Of a stretch of 64,000 bases of DNA, positions 47,277-58,097 are shown in pieces. The notes beneath the pieces were generated by a model that was given only the letters and a program-made list of their open reading frames with translations, made no database searches and was not told the origin of the DNA. Both the position numbers and the translations under genes were made by a program. The stretch comes from Aquatica leii (Eukaryota > Arthropoda > Insecta > Coleoptera > Lampyridae), in the NCBI GenBank assembly GCA_035610365.1, contig CM069435.1, forward strand, positions 16,295,123-16,359,122, read 5' to 3'. The first letter of the stretch is position 1; every line of letters begins with the position of its first letter.

Positions 47277-48877
47277 TGGTGTAAATAAAACATTGCCCAG
47301 AGCTTGATAACGATTCTGTCGGGTAAAAACTGAAGAAAAAAATAATGGTGTCGCCTGCGTGCTAAGAAAAAAGCAAAAAAACAGGAACTCGTAGAAAAAA
47401 GGCACAGTTTCTTTCAAAAAAACTATTCCAAAGTATTGCAATTTTTCAGAAACTCAAATTGCAACCAATAGCTTGACGTTGTATGAATGAACCCATCTAT
47501 TCCTATTATCTCAGTGTCTAGCACGCATCCACTGATTACATTCCATCAACGCTCTTGCTCGGCGGAAAAATAAAATAACATTTAGTACTGAATTCAACGA
47601 TGTTCAACACGAATTCATCTTCGAATCGAAATTTTAGAGCATTGGAATTTCATTTTCAAATTTTTCAGAAGAGGTGAAAACTTCATGAAATCGGAATTAG
47701 GGAAACCAAAGCCTTCAGTTGACAAAACCCTAAATCCCGCCTAAGTCAAAGGGTGATACTATTACACAATGGTAATGCGGATGGACTTGTCCTGAAAATA
47801 CTTCTAATTGGAACCGCTGCAAACGTTGTGTGTTTATTAAAAAGCAAAGGTACTTTAGAACTTTTTAAAGTGATCATGCACCAACAGGTAAAACTTTCAC
47901 TCACGTGAAAATCAAACCACTAAGCACACACAAACAGAAACGATCAACCTAATATTTTAAGTTAGGATCGATTTCAATGGCCAACTTTGATAAATCAGCA
48001 AATTTGTTTTCTTTCAATTAAGCGTAATTTGTTGCGTGCATATCTTTAGGATTATCAATTGTTTTGAAAATTTTCATATTTATCATGAACTTTCATAACA
48101 CAGACCTTAGGTTAAAGGGGAAACATGATGAGGTTTAGGTCATTTTTTAAAATCTTGTGAAAATTCGTAAGTAAACATAGTCTGCGTTACGAATTATATT
48201 TTTGCTTAAAAAAACCACATATAATGTTAAATTGGACGGTCTTAGCAACAAGTTTTTTAAATGTCGACGCATCAATTTTAGTAGGGTACTCTATGAATAT
48301 TTCGCCAAAAAAAGGAAGAAAATTGTTTGAGCTTAGTAAGATCTTAAAATCCGAAGATATTTGGCACAAACAATTGGTGACAATTAAGAAACCAACTGCT
48401 TCGTTTATGTGACAACAACAAGATGAACTTTATTAGGAACTTTAAGAATTGTTACAGAGAATATAACATTAAAACGTTCTTAACTTTTGAATTACAGGGT
48501 GCTCAAGTTTTCAGATAACTTTGGTATGACCCTAGATATTTCTGTGAAACGTATTACGCACCTTCTATGCATAAAAAGGCATTTTCTGCTATACAACGTA
48601 ATTTTTTTTCCTGCTAGTGGCGTTCGTGCGGGATTTGCGCCTAATCATTTTAAAAAGAAAAGTGATACGCCACTGCTTTTTCTTAAACTAAAAATTATTT
48701 TTGAAATCCTCATTCTTTTTTTAGAAATCTCTTATTTTTTTTCGATTCACGTACGGTTTTTGCAAAAAAATATAATTCATTTGCATCTCGCTAGACCACT
48801 TACGAACAAAAACTCGTAATTAAGCAACTTAAAACAAAAATTTATTTGAGAAAATTATTTTTAAACGGTAAAATTAT
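47277..48877. other. Unassigned stretch
   Basis: No gene is supported. Overlapping ORFs on both strands (48187..48819) are AT-driven and share no motif. Confidence 0.4.
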
Positions 48878-49465
48878 CAGTGGCGGCTGGTGGTTAATCA
48901 GGCAAGAGGCTCATTTAAAAAGTTATTATGAAACAAAAACGATAAGTCATCCGTTACAAATGAATATTATCGATCAACTAAGAAAATCGACTGTAAAGTT
49001 TGTCATATGTGATAAGAAGTCTGTATTTAACACACACGTGCTGCGAAGATAACGATAGATGACGTAAGTCACGTAAGCAATGTAAGCAATGCACTCAAAG
49101 ATAATTGCACTAAGTATTATTTTTGGTGTAGGCGGTCCGGCTGAAGACCCTGCGAAAGCGTTTAAACATTTACTTATCTTCTTTTCTAACTCGCATAAAA
49201 TTGTTTTATATGTGTCTCGCTCTTGATTACCATAACTAGCATCGTAATATAATGTAAGTACACAAGTACGTGTCAGCCTCGGGTAAATTCGCAAGCTTTC
49301 GTATCTGTTGCGTTTAAATTGACAATTATTTAAACGCATGTAATTTAAACGCTGATCAATTGATTTAAACGTAAATTTTCTGTAATTTTAAAGCAAATAA
49401 AATACCTTTCTTATTCATTTTTGGAGGGTCATTGACCAAATGACCTAATAGAGAAGCGGCCACTG
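48878..49465. mobile_element. hAT-type non-autonomous element, copy 1
   Basis: The ends CAGTGGCGGCTGGTGG and GAAGCGGCCACTG are inverted. The flanking 8-bp repeat AAAATTAT at 48870..48877 and 49466..49473 is exact. There is no transposase. The right end (GACCAAATGACCTAATAGAGAAG) is shared with the copy at 61108..61327. Confidence 0.93.
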
Positions 49466-49473
49466 AAAATTAT

Positions 49474-50739
49474 AAAATATAGTACATTTTGGAATGCTAA
49501 TACAAAATTACCCTAAACGCACAAAGAAACTAATTAAATCAGAAGTTTAAAATGTGAATTTCTCAGAAAGGAATTAGGATTTCAAAAATAATTACTTTAA
49601 GAAAAAGAAGTAGGGTATCACTTTTCTCTTTAAATTAATTCAGTACAAATCTTGCTCGAACGCCACTGACAAGATTAAAAAATTATGTTGTACAGCAAAT
49701 GCATAGAAGATGCGTACTACGTTTCACCAAAATATACCAGTTATTAAAAAAAAAAGATTTTTTTATAACTTTAGCACCTTGTGTTCAACAGTTAAGACCT
49801 TTAACATATGTTCATACGAAGTTTTTTTTCCTCAAAATGGACCCAAGAATAACCTTAAATATTAGCATGTTCCTATGTATCGGTCAAAATTTTTGGTTAT
49901 CCCACGCTTCTGTAATAGCCGACATGCAATTTTTGAAAAATACATGTATGTATATGGTCATTTTTTTAAATTTCGAACTAAAATTGTAAAAGTGTAATTA
50001 TTGAAGCGACCGCGAGGTTTCTGTACAAAGTGTATGCTAAAACGACAAAGAAATCGGACAAAAAAGTGAAAATAAAAAATACGTCATGACCTATGGCAAA
50101 CACTAAATTTAAGATGTAATTCCGGTAATGTATTTTGAAATGTTCAAATTCATCATTCATTGGGCGTTGCCATGTTTTTTTAATTTGTTTGTACAACATT
50201 GAGAAGAAAAGAATTCTATCCCATTGTTCAAGATGTTTTTTACTCTTTGAGATAATCACGTAACTTATAATTTTTGTCATGAACACCATTCGCAAAAATG
50301 CTTTATTAATTTTTTTTAATGTTTGATTTTTCCAATTTTCGTATTTTTTTAAAGATTGAAAAAACCAACAGCACTGTGTCACTTTTTAAGCGCGTTTTCA
50401 AATTTTTTAGCGACGTTTCATCTCCGAGAAACCATCGTTAACTTAATTTTTGACCACAACACTTGGCTCTCAAGAAGAGACTATGACCAAGCCTAAGTCT
50501 GGGTGTTTTACTACGACGCGGTCTAAGCCGAAAGTCGCTTATAATTTTAAAAGAAACACTCTGTTTTGGGTAGAACTTTTTATTCAAAATTCAACGATGT
50601 ATCACACATTACGGTTCTAAAGCTAAAAATAAGGGCTAAAAATTTTTAAATTTGCGTACTTCTGAATTAATAAAAATTTCAAAAAATTGTTACTAGTGTT
50701 TAAATAAGTTGCCATTATTTTCTAGACACAAGTATGCTC
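49474..50739. other. AT-rich stretch without recognised genes
   Basis: ORFs 49699..49989 and 49978..50382 (minus) overlap, are hydrophobic and low-complexity, and carry no motif. No repeat ends are identified. Confidence 0.4.
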
Positions 50740-51458
50740 TCTTTACAGTAGAATTAAAAACATGAGAATTTATTAACTGCTGCTATAACCAATGCCCATA
50801 CATGTTCATTTTCAAAAGCTGCGTCATACATTTGTTTTTTTACAAGTCCAGAGGAAAAATTCCAACAGACTGAGATCCGGTGATCGGGGTGGCAAAGCTA
50901 CTTCACTGTGAATTCCAATCCATTTTTCAGAAAACCTCCGCGACAAATACTCTCGTACCTTTCTAAAATTTTACGCTGAGGCACCATTTTGTTGAAAGCA
51001 GCAGCTGTTAACGATTGCTAGAGGTAATTCGGCATCGTCCAAATCAGTTTGCAACAGGTAAATTGCGTAAATTAAATTGTGGTAAATAGAAGTACCTCTT
51101 ATTCTGCCACCCAAAATCCACATATTAAAACCAAGCAGATGTTGGTGCTTTTTTAAAATGAGGATTATCTGTTGGTTATCAGGCTTTAAAAGAAAAACTT
51201 TGATCTTGGGATTTTCTGGTATAAGTACCATTCCCAAAAAACTGATTTTCAAGAACGCATAATAGAACAGTATTTAATTTTTCTTCGTTGGATCTCCTCA
51301 GCAGTTACAAAATTGTTGTGGCACAAGATGTGACAAGTCATCATATCAAATTTTTCTTCATTTGTGAAATTTCCTCTTTCTATCGTAACACTTACAAATA
51401 CGTTAAACAAACACATAAAACAATAAACTAACGAATGAGTAACATTAATAACGACCAA
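50740..51458 (-). pseudogene. Mariner-type (DUF4817-like) transposase relic
   Basis: On the minus strand, ERGNFTNEEKFDMMTCHILC near 51390 is the N-terminal HTH region. After an internal loss, VFLLKPDNQQIILILKKHQH is followed by FNMWILGGRIRGTSIYHNLI (V..W.GI.G). CCFQQNGASA at about 50985 matches the WFQQDGAPAH box with Asp changed to Asn. KWIGIHSEVALPPRSPDLSL plus LEFFLWGFVKKQMYDAAF (about 50930..50800) holds the third acidic position. Frameshifts occur between these blocks. Confidence 0.78.
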
Positions 51459-51661
51459 TGGCGGTTGCTAGTCAATGCTGCAAGAAAGAGAGTCATTTCA
51501 ATATTAAAACTTTAAAAACACATTCTCTTCTCTATGACCCTGTGGCAAGTTTGCTATAGTTATGAATGTAATGCGCCTGCGTTATTGCATATTTGCAATT
51601 ATAAATTAATAAAACAGTATTTCTTTGGCCGGTCATCGACCTGATGGAGAAGCCGTCACTG
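51456..51661. mobile_element. hAT-type MITE, copy 2
   Basis: It starts CAATGGCGGTTGCTAG and ends GAAGCCGTCACTG, with exact 8-bp flanks ATAACGAC at 51448..51455 and 51662..51669. Length 206 bp. The interior matches the copy at 61108..61327 (GTCAATGCTG, ATATTTGCAAT). Confidence 0.93.
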
Positions 51662-51669
51662 ATAACGAC

Positions 51670-52189
51670 AAAACTTAACACACTTCAAATTCTTATAACT
51701 ACAATAAACACACTCCAAAATACGCTACGTTTTCAACAATAATGTGATAGATGAAATAGAAATATTGCAATTGTTCCAACGCCCACTAGATTAAAGAATA
51801 AGAAAATATTAAAGCTATTTTTTTTCTATTTTTGGCTTAAGAACCATGTGTGACACATCGTTGATTTTTAATAAAAAAACGTTACCAAATAGAGAGTGTT
51901 TCTTTTTTGTAGCCATATAAAAAATTAAGTTGATGATGGTTTCTCGGAGATAAAACGTCGGAGAAAACGCCATTTTGTAGAGCTTAAAAATTCGCAACAA
52001 CAAAGTGCTGTTAGTATTTTTTAATATTCTCAAACAAATACCAAAAGTGAATGTGGAAAAATCTTGTGGCACTCCCAGGCAGCACACCAACGTTTTATTG
52101 ATGTCAAAATTACGTATGAACTGTGATTTAGATGAGCCAATTTCGTCACATGACGTCAGTATGCTGCCTGGGCTATCACTGAAAAAATG
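51670..52189. other. Unassigned stretch
   Basis: ORFs 51815..52198 (minus) and 52005..52214 (plus) overlap without recognised motifs. The 3' part may belong to the Penelope-type sequence that follows. Confidence 0.35.
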
Positions 52190-52229
52190 TAAAAACAAAA
52201 AATCACAATATTAACTTTAAAAAACCACC

Positions 52230-52745
52230 GTACGCGTTTCGATAGCTATGCTTCATCATCAGCGGTACATTAAACTAGAACTTTCTATTTATACTACAAC
52301 TTTGTGCGCCTCGATGCGCATGGTATAAGTTTAAAAGTTCGGCGAAACTTAATGCTCCTCGATGGTCATTATTTAACAATACTTCTTTATGTTTTATACT
52401 TTTCAGGCTTTCATATGCATCAAACTCGTTTCCATTATTAACATATCGTTGACTTGATGTGCTTTTTCGAGCATATGGCTGGCAACGCTGGGCTTATCTA
52501 CCCTTGTGTATTTAATGTAAGCCAAATGCTCTTTAAACCGAAATTTAATCGACCTCTTGCTTTGTCCTACATATACTTGCTCGCAGTTTTGACAGTTTAT
52601 TTTATATATTCCTAATTCATTCTGAACGTCTACTGGGTTTCCTAAATAATTTTGTAGGCTATTTGCCGGAACTGTTTTGCAGTCGAATTTTGTTAATATT
52701 CTAAATAGACCCTTCTGCCCAATGCGCTTACAAACCTGTTGTGGA
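52230..52745 (-). pseudogene. Penelope GIY-YIG endonuclease remnant
   Basis: On the minus strand, ELGIYKINCQNCEQVYVGQS followed by KRSIKFRFKEHLAYIKYTRV is a well-kept GIY-YIG start (IYK.NC..C...YVGQ) with the downstream R..EH. Then comes VASHMLEKAHQVNDM. The frame is open over about 90 codons, one of the least decayed retroelement pieces here. Its RT partner is not on this strand. Confidence 0.82.
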
Positions 52746-52749
52746 AATG

Positions 52750-53130
52750 GTTATCCAATAAATTTAATATTTTGGAGTACCAACAACCAAATTTTAGTAT
52801 CACGAATTCATATAAATTTATTAACAGAATTAAAAACATGGAATCGACAGCGGATGAATTACTAATATCTTTTGATGTCAGTTCTCTTTTCCAAGTATTC
52901 CCATCACCGTGACTTTAAATTATTTAAAACTCAACTCGCTTGTGTATGGATTCAAACTAACGAGAAATTTTAAAAACAAGAAGATGAACAGCAATGGGTA
53001 ACCGTGTCCGTTTATTGCTAACTTATTCATGGGCAGATTTGAAAACAACCAAAAACGCGAGCTGAGCTTTTTTCCTAAAGTGTAGCTGCGCTACGTGGAC
53101 GACATCTTTGCCCTAATAGATACCAAGATA
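52750..53130 (+). pseudogene. Penelope reverse transcriptase remnant
   Basis: The plus strand reads NRIKNMESTADELLISFDVS followed by SLFQVFP, the LISFDVVSLFT.IP motif. Then GNRVRLLLTYSWADLKT in a shifted frame stands for AMGNPLSP.LANLFMG.FE. LRYVDDIFALIDT near 53090 holds the YVDD box. Stops and frameshifts separate the blocks. Confidence 0.8.
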
Positions 53131-53391
53131 TGCAATCCTACAGGGTTTCTGGGTGCAAATTGTAATTTCCTAGTTCACAGACTACTATATTTTCCTTTGA
53201 GTAAACAAAATTAAAAAAAAACTTCATATAATAAAAGAAATTACTGCAACAATTTTTTTCGGAGGAAGTTGTGTCAAACATTATTCGAAAACAGAAACAC
53301 AATAAATTACATGTGAAAAACCACAAATTGGTACTATAGAGATCGTAACATGTTGGTAGTTGGATTTAATAACCGCGAAAATTGTATCGAA

Positions 53392-53580
53392 AAAACACGA
53401 TTATAATCCACCAACTAATATATTGTAAGTAACTATATCAGTAAAAACCACAAAAATTACCACCAGAGAGAACCAGTGACGGCCCCCTTTTGGTGATCAT
53501 CAGCACTGAGAAATACTCTTTGCAATTGTACTGATATAGTACTCACACGATATTCGTTGGTGGATTATAATCGTGTTTTA
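53392..53580. mobile_element. MITE with about 45-bp TIRs inside the Penelope region
   Basis: The left arm AACACGATTATAATCCACCA and the right arm TGGTGGATTATAATCGTGTT are exact inverted copies. Similarity extends inward through the ACTATATCAGTA/TACTGATATAGT block. It separates two Penelope pieces. The interior is short and GC-neutral, and no transposase is present. Confidence 0.88.
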
Positions 53581-53639
53581 TCAATGCAATTTTCCAATCT
53601 ATAGCACCCGTTTGTTAAATTTTATACGTGGGCGCGTTA

Positions 53640-53990
53640 ATCACGACATGGCGTCGAATACAACACTTTTATATGTGAAAAACCACCTTACAACATAATA
53701 AAAAAGAAACACAAACATACGTCAAATTACCTAATTATCCTGCTTATACGAAGGGTTTATCTAGAATATTAACAAAATTTGGCTTAAAAACAGATCAGTT
53801 CCAAAATTCTACAAAGTTATTTAGGAAAACCAAAAGATGCAGTAGACGTTAATAATAAATCAGGAATATATAAAATATATATTATTTCCAAAACTGGGAA
53901 CAAGTATATATAGGACAACCAAGAGACCAATTAAAGTTCGGTTTAAGGAACATTTAGCATACCTATCGAAACGCGTACGGCGTCTTTTAA
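53640..53990 (+). pseudogene. Penelope C-terminal GIY-YIG remnant (second copy)
   Basis: VNNKSGIYKI near 53846, then in other frames NKYI.DNQ and KRPIKVRFKEHLAYLSKRV (about 53926..53985), repeat the motifs of the minus-strand copy at 52230 with more damage. Confidence 0.7.
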
Positions 53991-53991
53991 A
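53966..53991 (+). ncRNA. Hammerhead-like stem III and cleavage site remnant
   Basis: The sequence GAAACGCGTACGGCGTC contains GAAA, then a perfect ACGC/GCGT stem closing a five-base loop, then C at the cleavage position (GTC). The CTGATGA half is missing here, but CTGATGA followed about 15 bases later by CGAAACGCG is present on the minus strand at about 52262..52235. Together they imply that the family's 3' end once encoded a full hammerhead. Confidence 0.4.
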
Positions 53992-54010
53992 AGTTAATAT
54001 CGTGGTTTTT

Positions 54011-55264
54011 GGTGTTTCATATTTTAAAATAAGAAAATTGAAAAAATTTTGAAAACGATAAACAGTAATAGCTCAACTTTTTCCTAATTTAAGCCACCCT
54101 GTATGTTTTACCGTTTACAAGATTCCCAAGCTCTGCATTCTTATCTCAGACACGTTGTTTTGCTGCTCTTTTATGCATGAATTTAGAGGAAACGATTTTA
54201 TTTAAACGAACGAATCCTTTTAAACGATTCGCCGATTGATTTCGTTCACTTGTAAATCGACTTTCTAGAAATTCTAAGCACCGAATATAACAAATCTCGG
54301 GTTTCTTGCTTATGTCTACAAATAATGAAATTGTTTAGTAGTTAACAGAATTAAAATGAATTAAGTCAGTTGTCAATTTATTTATTAAACAAATCAATAT
54401 GGCTAACTCTTTAAAGTGAACGATTGATCCAATCATTAAATTTAGTCGACGCTAATGATTACGAATTTCATTTATAGAGTTCATGCGGGACTCGGAATTT
54501 GTCCGATGGAACTGGGACGTTCAGTAAGCCTGGCGTTACGTTCTTCCGAACTTGAAATTTTTTGAGAGTAACTGAAGTTTTCTTTTGTAGACTTTAAGCA
54601 ATTTGGGGTTAATAAAAAAAACTCCACCTGCATCAGTTCATGGACCTGGATAGCCAAGATATATCTTTATGTCAGGTATTTTGACATCGCTTCGTACATC
54701 GTTTTAAGAGAATTTAGGAAAATCCGTTCTTATCGTGCCAAAATCTATGACGTTCATGTATAGGTGTGTCGATTCATCTTTATCGAGTTTGTTGACGATA
54801 CCGTTCATTAGTCTTTTCAGACTTTGTATTTTTATTTACTTTGCCACTGTAGTTCAACAACTGAAGATTTTTAAAAGTACGTGCTTTTTTAGAAACATTC
54901 TACAGCTACCGGATTTATTTGAATTAAATTGTGTACTTTCAAATAAAACTGTTTGGTTTATTTACTAAGGTGTCGCAGATTTTCTGTATTATAACGATGT
55001 ACGTTACACTAAAATTCTGTAAATTCCTTTGTTACCATCTCCGTAACGATCAGAACGTGTTCTAATTTTGAAATTAGTTTAAACAAAGAAAAATCTAAAA
55101 CAATGTTGGTAGCGATAAGATAAAATGTTATTGAATTTACAGTAAAAATTAATGTTTTTGTTATTTGATAAGAATAAATAAAATTAGTTTCTTGAAATTA
55201 ACTACTAATTACAACATAGGGATTATGCAAATGGAACGCTATTTTTAACATTTTTTTGTTGCAG
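54011..55264. other. Upstream region of the second LRR gene
   Basis: AT-rich, with no repeat ends recognised. It ends in a strong acceptor (CATTTTTTTGTTGCAG at 55264). The ORF at 54735..54968 is not supported as a gene. Confidence 0.4.
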
Positions 55265-57139
55265 ATAATGCTGTATCGTCGAGCTGCGATAAATTAGCTT
55301 AAAGTAATGTGAAATTTCCTCTTCGTTCGATATGTTTTACAACTATAGAAAAATATTTTGGTTACTCATCTTATTTTCTTATTTGGGACGGTTGAATGGG
55401 GACGACATTACATCGAACCCGCAATATGGATGTCGTTGGTCTGGTGGTAGCATAGAAAATGGTGTAACTTGTACATGTCGACAGAATGCCGAGGTACTCA
55501 TTAAATTAAGTCAATTTTGCGTATGAAGTCCCCAAAATTAGATAATGTAAAACGTGAATCGGCACCTAGTCCAATCCAATTTTATTTAATAATAATTTAA
55601 AGACCTTAAAACAAATAGATACATTGCAAAAAATTTAATAAACAAAAATTAAAGAAACTTATTTTATCACAATATAAAAACATTGCAGCAACTGGAAACT
55701 TTTGCCTTGCATCTATTTTACTTCTAATTGTGTCACCCTCTTATACAACCTTTATCGACATGCCTACAATTCTTTAACATTTTGTTAGTATTCGTTCGTT
55801 ACAATGTAAACAAAACAAGTGTTTTTTATTCTTTGTACATTTCCAAGTTTCAATTAAGTTAGAATAGATTTATCCTTTTTTCAACTTGAATAGCTCGAAT
55901 ACAATACGCAGCTCTCTTAATTGGATTTTAAAACTGTTTTAGGAGTTTTTCATTGAAAAAGGCTCGATTCCTTCGTACGACGCCCAGATGCTCAAAATCG
56001 ATGGATGCAACAGCGTGCGATTTGGACGCAACGCAATAACAGATATGAGAAATCTTCGTCGCTTGGAATTAATGAACATCGATAATTTGGTATTTGACGA
56101 ATTCAGCCTATCGTGGAACACATATGTGCAACCGAACACAGAATACCACAACTCGTGGGACAGCGTGCCGACGCTGAAAATCAAAATCGAACGAAGTATC
56201 ATCAAGAAAATCTCGAGTTATACTTTTCAGGGACAGATTAGTAGTATAATATTAAGGGATTTAAACATAGAAGAAATAGCACCGTTTGCGTTTTCTTCGT
56301 TAATTTATACTCACAACATTGAAATTATAAGCGTAAATTTTATGAATATTCACGCGCAGGCATTTAAGAAATTTCCTATGGAAGTACTAACAATAAGTGA
56401 TTCCACCTTCAATCAAGTGCCAAGTCGAACATTTTCGGATGTGACAGTATTAGACAGTTTTCAAATAAGGAATTGTAGTTTTAGCATAATAAAATCGGGC
56501 GCTTTCTTAATTCACAACTGCAGAAGGTTTGATGTGATCGAATCACAAATCAACATCTTGGAGGGCGACAGTTTTAAAGTGACTACTCGTGGAAGTGTCA
56601 AAATAAAAGGAAACAATTTTAACGTCACCCATGGTGGCGCATTCGCGGGTATTAGTTTAAACAAGGAAGAAGTCTTCACCGATGAAGAAATTCTGTTTGA
56701 TTCAGATACATTTAATAACCTCGATAAACATTCGTTGCGAATCAACACTACCAGTTTTACTGCGAAATATATCAATATAGTGATAAATCAAGAATGTAAA
56801 TGCGATTACGTCGAAGGTGATAATGATCACGAGGAGTTTCAATGTATGTTGAGCGATGCCAAAAAAATAACGCTTAAAGAATTCAAAGAAGATAATTGTT
56901 CGATTTTGGCCAGTTATTCAACTATTATCATAATATTAGGAGTAGTCTTAGTGCTATTTATTATAATTTTCTCAGGATTGATGTTTTACTTCAAACGTGT
57001 TTACAAAAATCATAAAGAATATATAACCGATAAAAATGGTAAGCAAGTAAGTTTAATAATGCCCGATGGTCGAACGTATCGTGAAACAGAATTACATGTC
57101 GTAGTGGAAAGAGCTGATTTACTAACAACTGACTTATAG
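55265..57139 (+). CDS. LRR-type single-pass membrane protein (complete CDS 55332..57139)
   Basis: A 5' non-coding exon part begins after the acceptor at 55264. The start is ATG at 55332. Exon 55332..55493 ends GAG before GTACTC, and exon 55943..57139 follows TGTTTTAG, keeping the frame for 452 residues. Residues 1 to about 24 form a signal peptide (FWLLILFSYLGRLNG). A cysteine cap follows (YGCRW...TCTC), then about 280 residues of degenerate LRRs (IKKISSYTFQG, IEEIAPFAF, IHAQAFKKF, QVPSRTFSDV). A CxC...C...C cap lies at about 56793..56910, then a membrane helix at about 56920..56990 (YSTIIIILGVVLVLFIIIFS). The tail is about 55 residues and ends in PDGRTYRETELHVVVERADL plus LTTDL. It shares its plan with the gene ending at 2006 but has a much shorter tail. 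It is likely a cell-surface receptor or adhesion molecule with unknown ligand. Confidence 0.92.
55494..55942 (+). other. Intron of the second LRR gene
   Basis: 449 bases with a GTACTC donor and a CTGTTTTAG acceptor. AT-rich, with no element recognised. Joining the exons continues the frame from NAE into EFFIEKG. Confidence 0.85.
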
Positions 57140-57900
57140 CGTATTAAGTTCAGCGAGTAAGTAAACATCGTTTATTTGATAAATGTGACCTGAATTTAGT
57201 TAATTTCTTTGTTAGCTTTTTGACTCTGTTAATTACGTTGTTATTCAAGAGGCTATTAGCACATGTAGGTAAATTCTGTGATACTTTTACTTTTGATAAA
57301 TTTTAAGCGTTGTTAGATTATAATTATAACAAATTGTAAATGTTTTTATGATTTACAGTATTTTCGTGACTGTGATCAAAAGAAAATTATTATGGATACC
57401 TTCTTCGTTCCTTTTTAAAGTTTTAATCGGATTAAAACCATTGTTGTACAATTAACATCGTAAGTATTACATTTTACTAGTCTGTTACAAAGAGAAGTTG
57501 AAAACTCGGTTTTCTTTCATTTTGTGTATTTGTAAGAAATGTACATTTTCGAAGTATTAAAATATGTATTATGTAAATGTAGTTTTCTTAAAAAAAAACT
57601 ATTTTCAAATCATAAAATTTTAATTTGAGTAAATACTACCACGCACTACTTGACTCTTAATCGTTAAAGTAAACGCATAAATCAATACACTTGAACTTAT
57701 AAATTATTTTCTGGGTTCAAATAATTTCAAAATTATTCACAAATCCTTATTTAACAGAAGCGTACAAACAAAAAGAGACAATTTGCAAACTACTGCCGAC
57801 TTTCTATGATTACCACAACATAATTCCTTGCTGAACAACATTACAAAAATTGACAACGATAACCACATTGGTGATACACGATTAACTTCAGTTTGGAGTT
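57140..57900 (+). other. 3'UTR and intergenic stretch after the second LRR gene
   Basis: AT-rich. An ATTAAA at 57556..57561 is a possible poly(A) signal. No repeat end is recognised before 57900. Confidence 0.4.
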
Positions 57901-57923
57901 AAGTGATACAAATCCAAAGTCAA

Positions 57924-58097
57924 ATGAGTTTTACAAAGAAACCAAAAATGTCGAGAGTCATTAAAAAAGTTGCTGTCGAAATTGCTGCAAGACTGGCAAC
58001 GGTAATGACTGAAGTTAATAAACAAGAAAAAACTTTTATGGAGATTGAGAAAAAAGTACTACAACTTAAAAAAAAAGAAAAATATAAAGTAATCAAT
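57924..58097 (+). other. Short open lysine-rich stretch next to a transposon insertion
   Basis: ATG at 57924 opens MSFTKKPKMSRVIKKVAVEI, then AARLATVMTEVNKQEKTFME and IEKKVLQLKKKEKYKVIN, likely helical. It runs into the left TIR at 58098, so its natural end is lost. It may be a remnant of a host exon or a repeat. No family is recognised and no codon continuation is convincing after 60685. Confidence 0.25.

Larger units (their letters stand above)
52190..54010. mobile_element. Second Penelope-like family, rearranged copies in both orientations
   Basis: GIY-YIG sequence lies on the minus strand at about 52230..52745, RT sequence on the plus strand at 52750..53130, and a second GIY-YIG copy on the plus strand at 53640..53990. 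Both outer ends carry the same terminal motif, ATCGAAACGCGTACGG, in opposite orientation (minus at 52225..52245, plus at about 53966..53981). This gives an inverted arrangement of 3' ends. Confidence 0.8.

Noticed and set aside
55939-56205. Minus-strand ORF opposite the second LRR gene
   Set aside because: Shadow of the real coding exon on the plus strand.
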